Shown here piece after piece: positions 63,107-64,000 of a stretch of DNA of 64,000 nt. Each line of letters starts with the position of its first letter. Position 1 is the first letter of the stretch. Below the pieces are notes generated by a model, which was not told where the DNA came from, made no database searches, and saw nothing but the letters and a program-made list of their open reading frames with translations. The position numbers and the translations under genes are program-made. Source of the DNA: SAR324 cluster bacterium (lineage in GTDB: Bacteria > SAR324 > NAC60-12); NCBI GenBank assembly GCA_015232315.1, contig JADFZZ010000005.1, forward strand, positions 62,001-126,000, written 5' to 3'.

Positions 63107-64000
63107 TCAGGGGGATTCCAGCAATGCGGGTTCAATATCGCCATCGTAAAATTCGGCCTGACTCAAAGTTTCCGGAGTGTCAATCAGAATGACGATTTCA
63201 CCTTTTTCAGAAGTTCTTCCGATGCCTTCAACAAATTCATTGTATTGACGATTGATGCCTACCGGTTTTTCAAAAAGGTTGTAGGGAACATGATCTATCC
63301 CCAGAATCTGATCCACTTGAAATCCTGCTTTCTGATCATTCACTTCAATAATGATAATGCGTGTTTTTTCAGAGACAGGCAATGGTTGATTTCCAAAAAA
63401 AGTAGCCATTTCAATGATGGTGATCACATCGCCCCGGAGATTGATCACGCCTTTCACAAACGGTGGCGCCTTGGGAACCCTGACCATTTTCTGGATCGTT
63501 GTGATTTCATTGATTTCCAACACGCGAACCGCGAATGTTTCTTCTCCGACTTTGAATTTCAGAATGGAAATTATTTCGGAATGGGTTTCCTCTTCGGATG
63601 TTTCATCTTCAATGTCATTGAGTTCATCTCTAAGCTGCTGAAGATGTGCCTGTTCGTCTTCTGTAAGCAGGCTTGGCAGGTTCAACGCCATGATGACTTC
63701 AGTATGATCATTGCGTTTGATTTTGATAATACCATCCAGTTGTTCAGCACTGCGTCCACTGATATTGGGCGGAGGTGGCACAATATCATTTTCCAGGACA
63801 TGAAAGACTTCTGTGATTTGATCCACAATCAATCCCATCATCAATCGGTCATCATTGACAATCAGGACCGATGTGTCTTCCGTGTAAGCGATATCAGGGA
63901 GTAAAAAACGACGCCCAAGCCGGAGAATAGGCAATGCCTGGTCCCGTTGATAAAAAATGCCTTCAATTTTATCGGCCATTTCCGGCACCAGTGTGATTTT
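63107..64000 (-). CDS. Tandem CheW-domain adaptor (5' partial)
   Basis: The frame is open to the right window edge, so the N-terminus lies outside; the GTG at 63988 is inside a CheW fold, not a start. The visible 297 residues hold the end of one CheW-like domain (PEMADKIEGIFYQRDQALPI onward), an acidic linker (LNDIEDETSEEETH) and a complete second CheW domain (ILKFKVGEETFAVRVLEINE, VKGVINLRGDVITIIEM, GFQVDQILGIDHVP). CheW couples chemoreceptors to CheA. Double-CheW proteins are less common than single ones and may bridge arrays. It is upstream of cheB in the same direction. Confidence 0.92.
   Translation of the reverse strand, partial: KITLVPEMADKIEGIFYQRDQALPILRLGRRFLLPDIAYTEDTSVLIVNDDRLMMGLIVDQITEVFHVLENDIVPPPPNISGRSAEQLDGIIKIKRNDHTEVIMALNLPSLLTEDEQAHLQQLRDELNDIEDETSEEETHSEIISILKFKVGEETFAVRVLEINEITTIQKMVRVPKAPPFVKGVINLRGDVITIIEMATFFGNQPLPVSEKTRIIIIEVNDQKAGFQVDQILGIDHVPYNLFEKPVGINRQYNEFVEGIGRTSEKGEIVILIDTPETLSQAEFYDGDIEPALLESP

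Noticed and set aside
63986-63988. GTG at 63988 as the start of the CheW protein
   Set aside because: It lies within a CheW-like domain and the frame continues to the window edge without a stop.

Overview
The window reads as a chromosomal segment of a Gram-negative, proteobacteria-like bacterium with respiratory metabolism and chemosensory signalling. Supporting signs are an EnvC-type LytM protein, several lipoprotein signals, CmoB, a CIRCE-controlled hrcA-grpE-dnaK cluster, EtfAB next to a membrane cytochrome b/iron-sulfur oxidoreductase, and two very large multiheme cytochrome c/cytochrome b fusions. This mix suggests a Desulfobacterota/SAR324-like lineage, but that is inference. I see no rRNA, tRNA, CRISPR array, insertion sequence or intact prophage.

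Layout. 1-3.3 kb: the 3' part of a 7TM hybrid histidine kinase. 3.4-8 kb: an EnvC-like protein divergent from dnaG-rpoD. 8-13.3 kb: a START-domain protein, a PDZ/S41 protease with a long C-terminal extension, a receiver-GGDEF diguanylate cyclase and an unknown membrane protein. 13.5-18.6 kb: CIRCE, hrcA, grpE, dnaK, a terminator, then dnaJ. 19-22.9 kb: etfB, etfA and the EtfAB:quinone oxidoreductase. 23-31.1 kb: the classical rimP-nusA-infB-rbfA-truB-rpsO-pnp operon. 31.1-35.6 kb: an apparently frameshifted unknown gene, an EF-hand lipoprotein and typA. 36-41.7 kb: two divergent multiheme cytochromes with 16 and 19 CxxCH motifs. 41.9-46 kb: the rplU-rpmA-trpS-purB operon, divergent from cmoB. 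46-53.8 kb: a mixed accessory stretch holding an M20 peptidase, a DUF4143 ATPase behind tandem palindromes, SemiSWEET, Nudix, SDR, a CII-like protein, a tail-collar protein, a GFA-domain protein and an acyltransferase. 53.8-64 kb: a chemosensory cluster, all on the minus strand (tandem CheW, CheB, CheR, CheY, receiver, triple-Hpt CheA, receiver/RsbW-like ATPase, pseudo-receiver/CheX-like).

How they work together. The central blocks are housekeeping: replication priming and primary sigma factor, protein folding, translation initiation and RNA decay, ribosomal proteins and charging. The Etf module probably passes electrons from acyl-CoA or similar dehydrogenases to the quinone pool. The multiheme fusions probably exchange electrons between quinones and periplasmic or extracellular partners. 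The chemosensory cluster is a complete pathway with adaptation, but the methyl-accepting receptors are not in view.

The most unusual signal is a shared module of about 520 residues: a GAF-like region, a coiled coil, a receiver-like domain lacking its phospho-acceptor Asp, and an RsbW-like ATPase. It occurs in both the kinase at the left edge and the response regulator inside the chemosensory cluster. It looks like a little-described output that joins phosphorelay input to an anti-sigma-type kinase.
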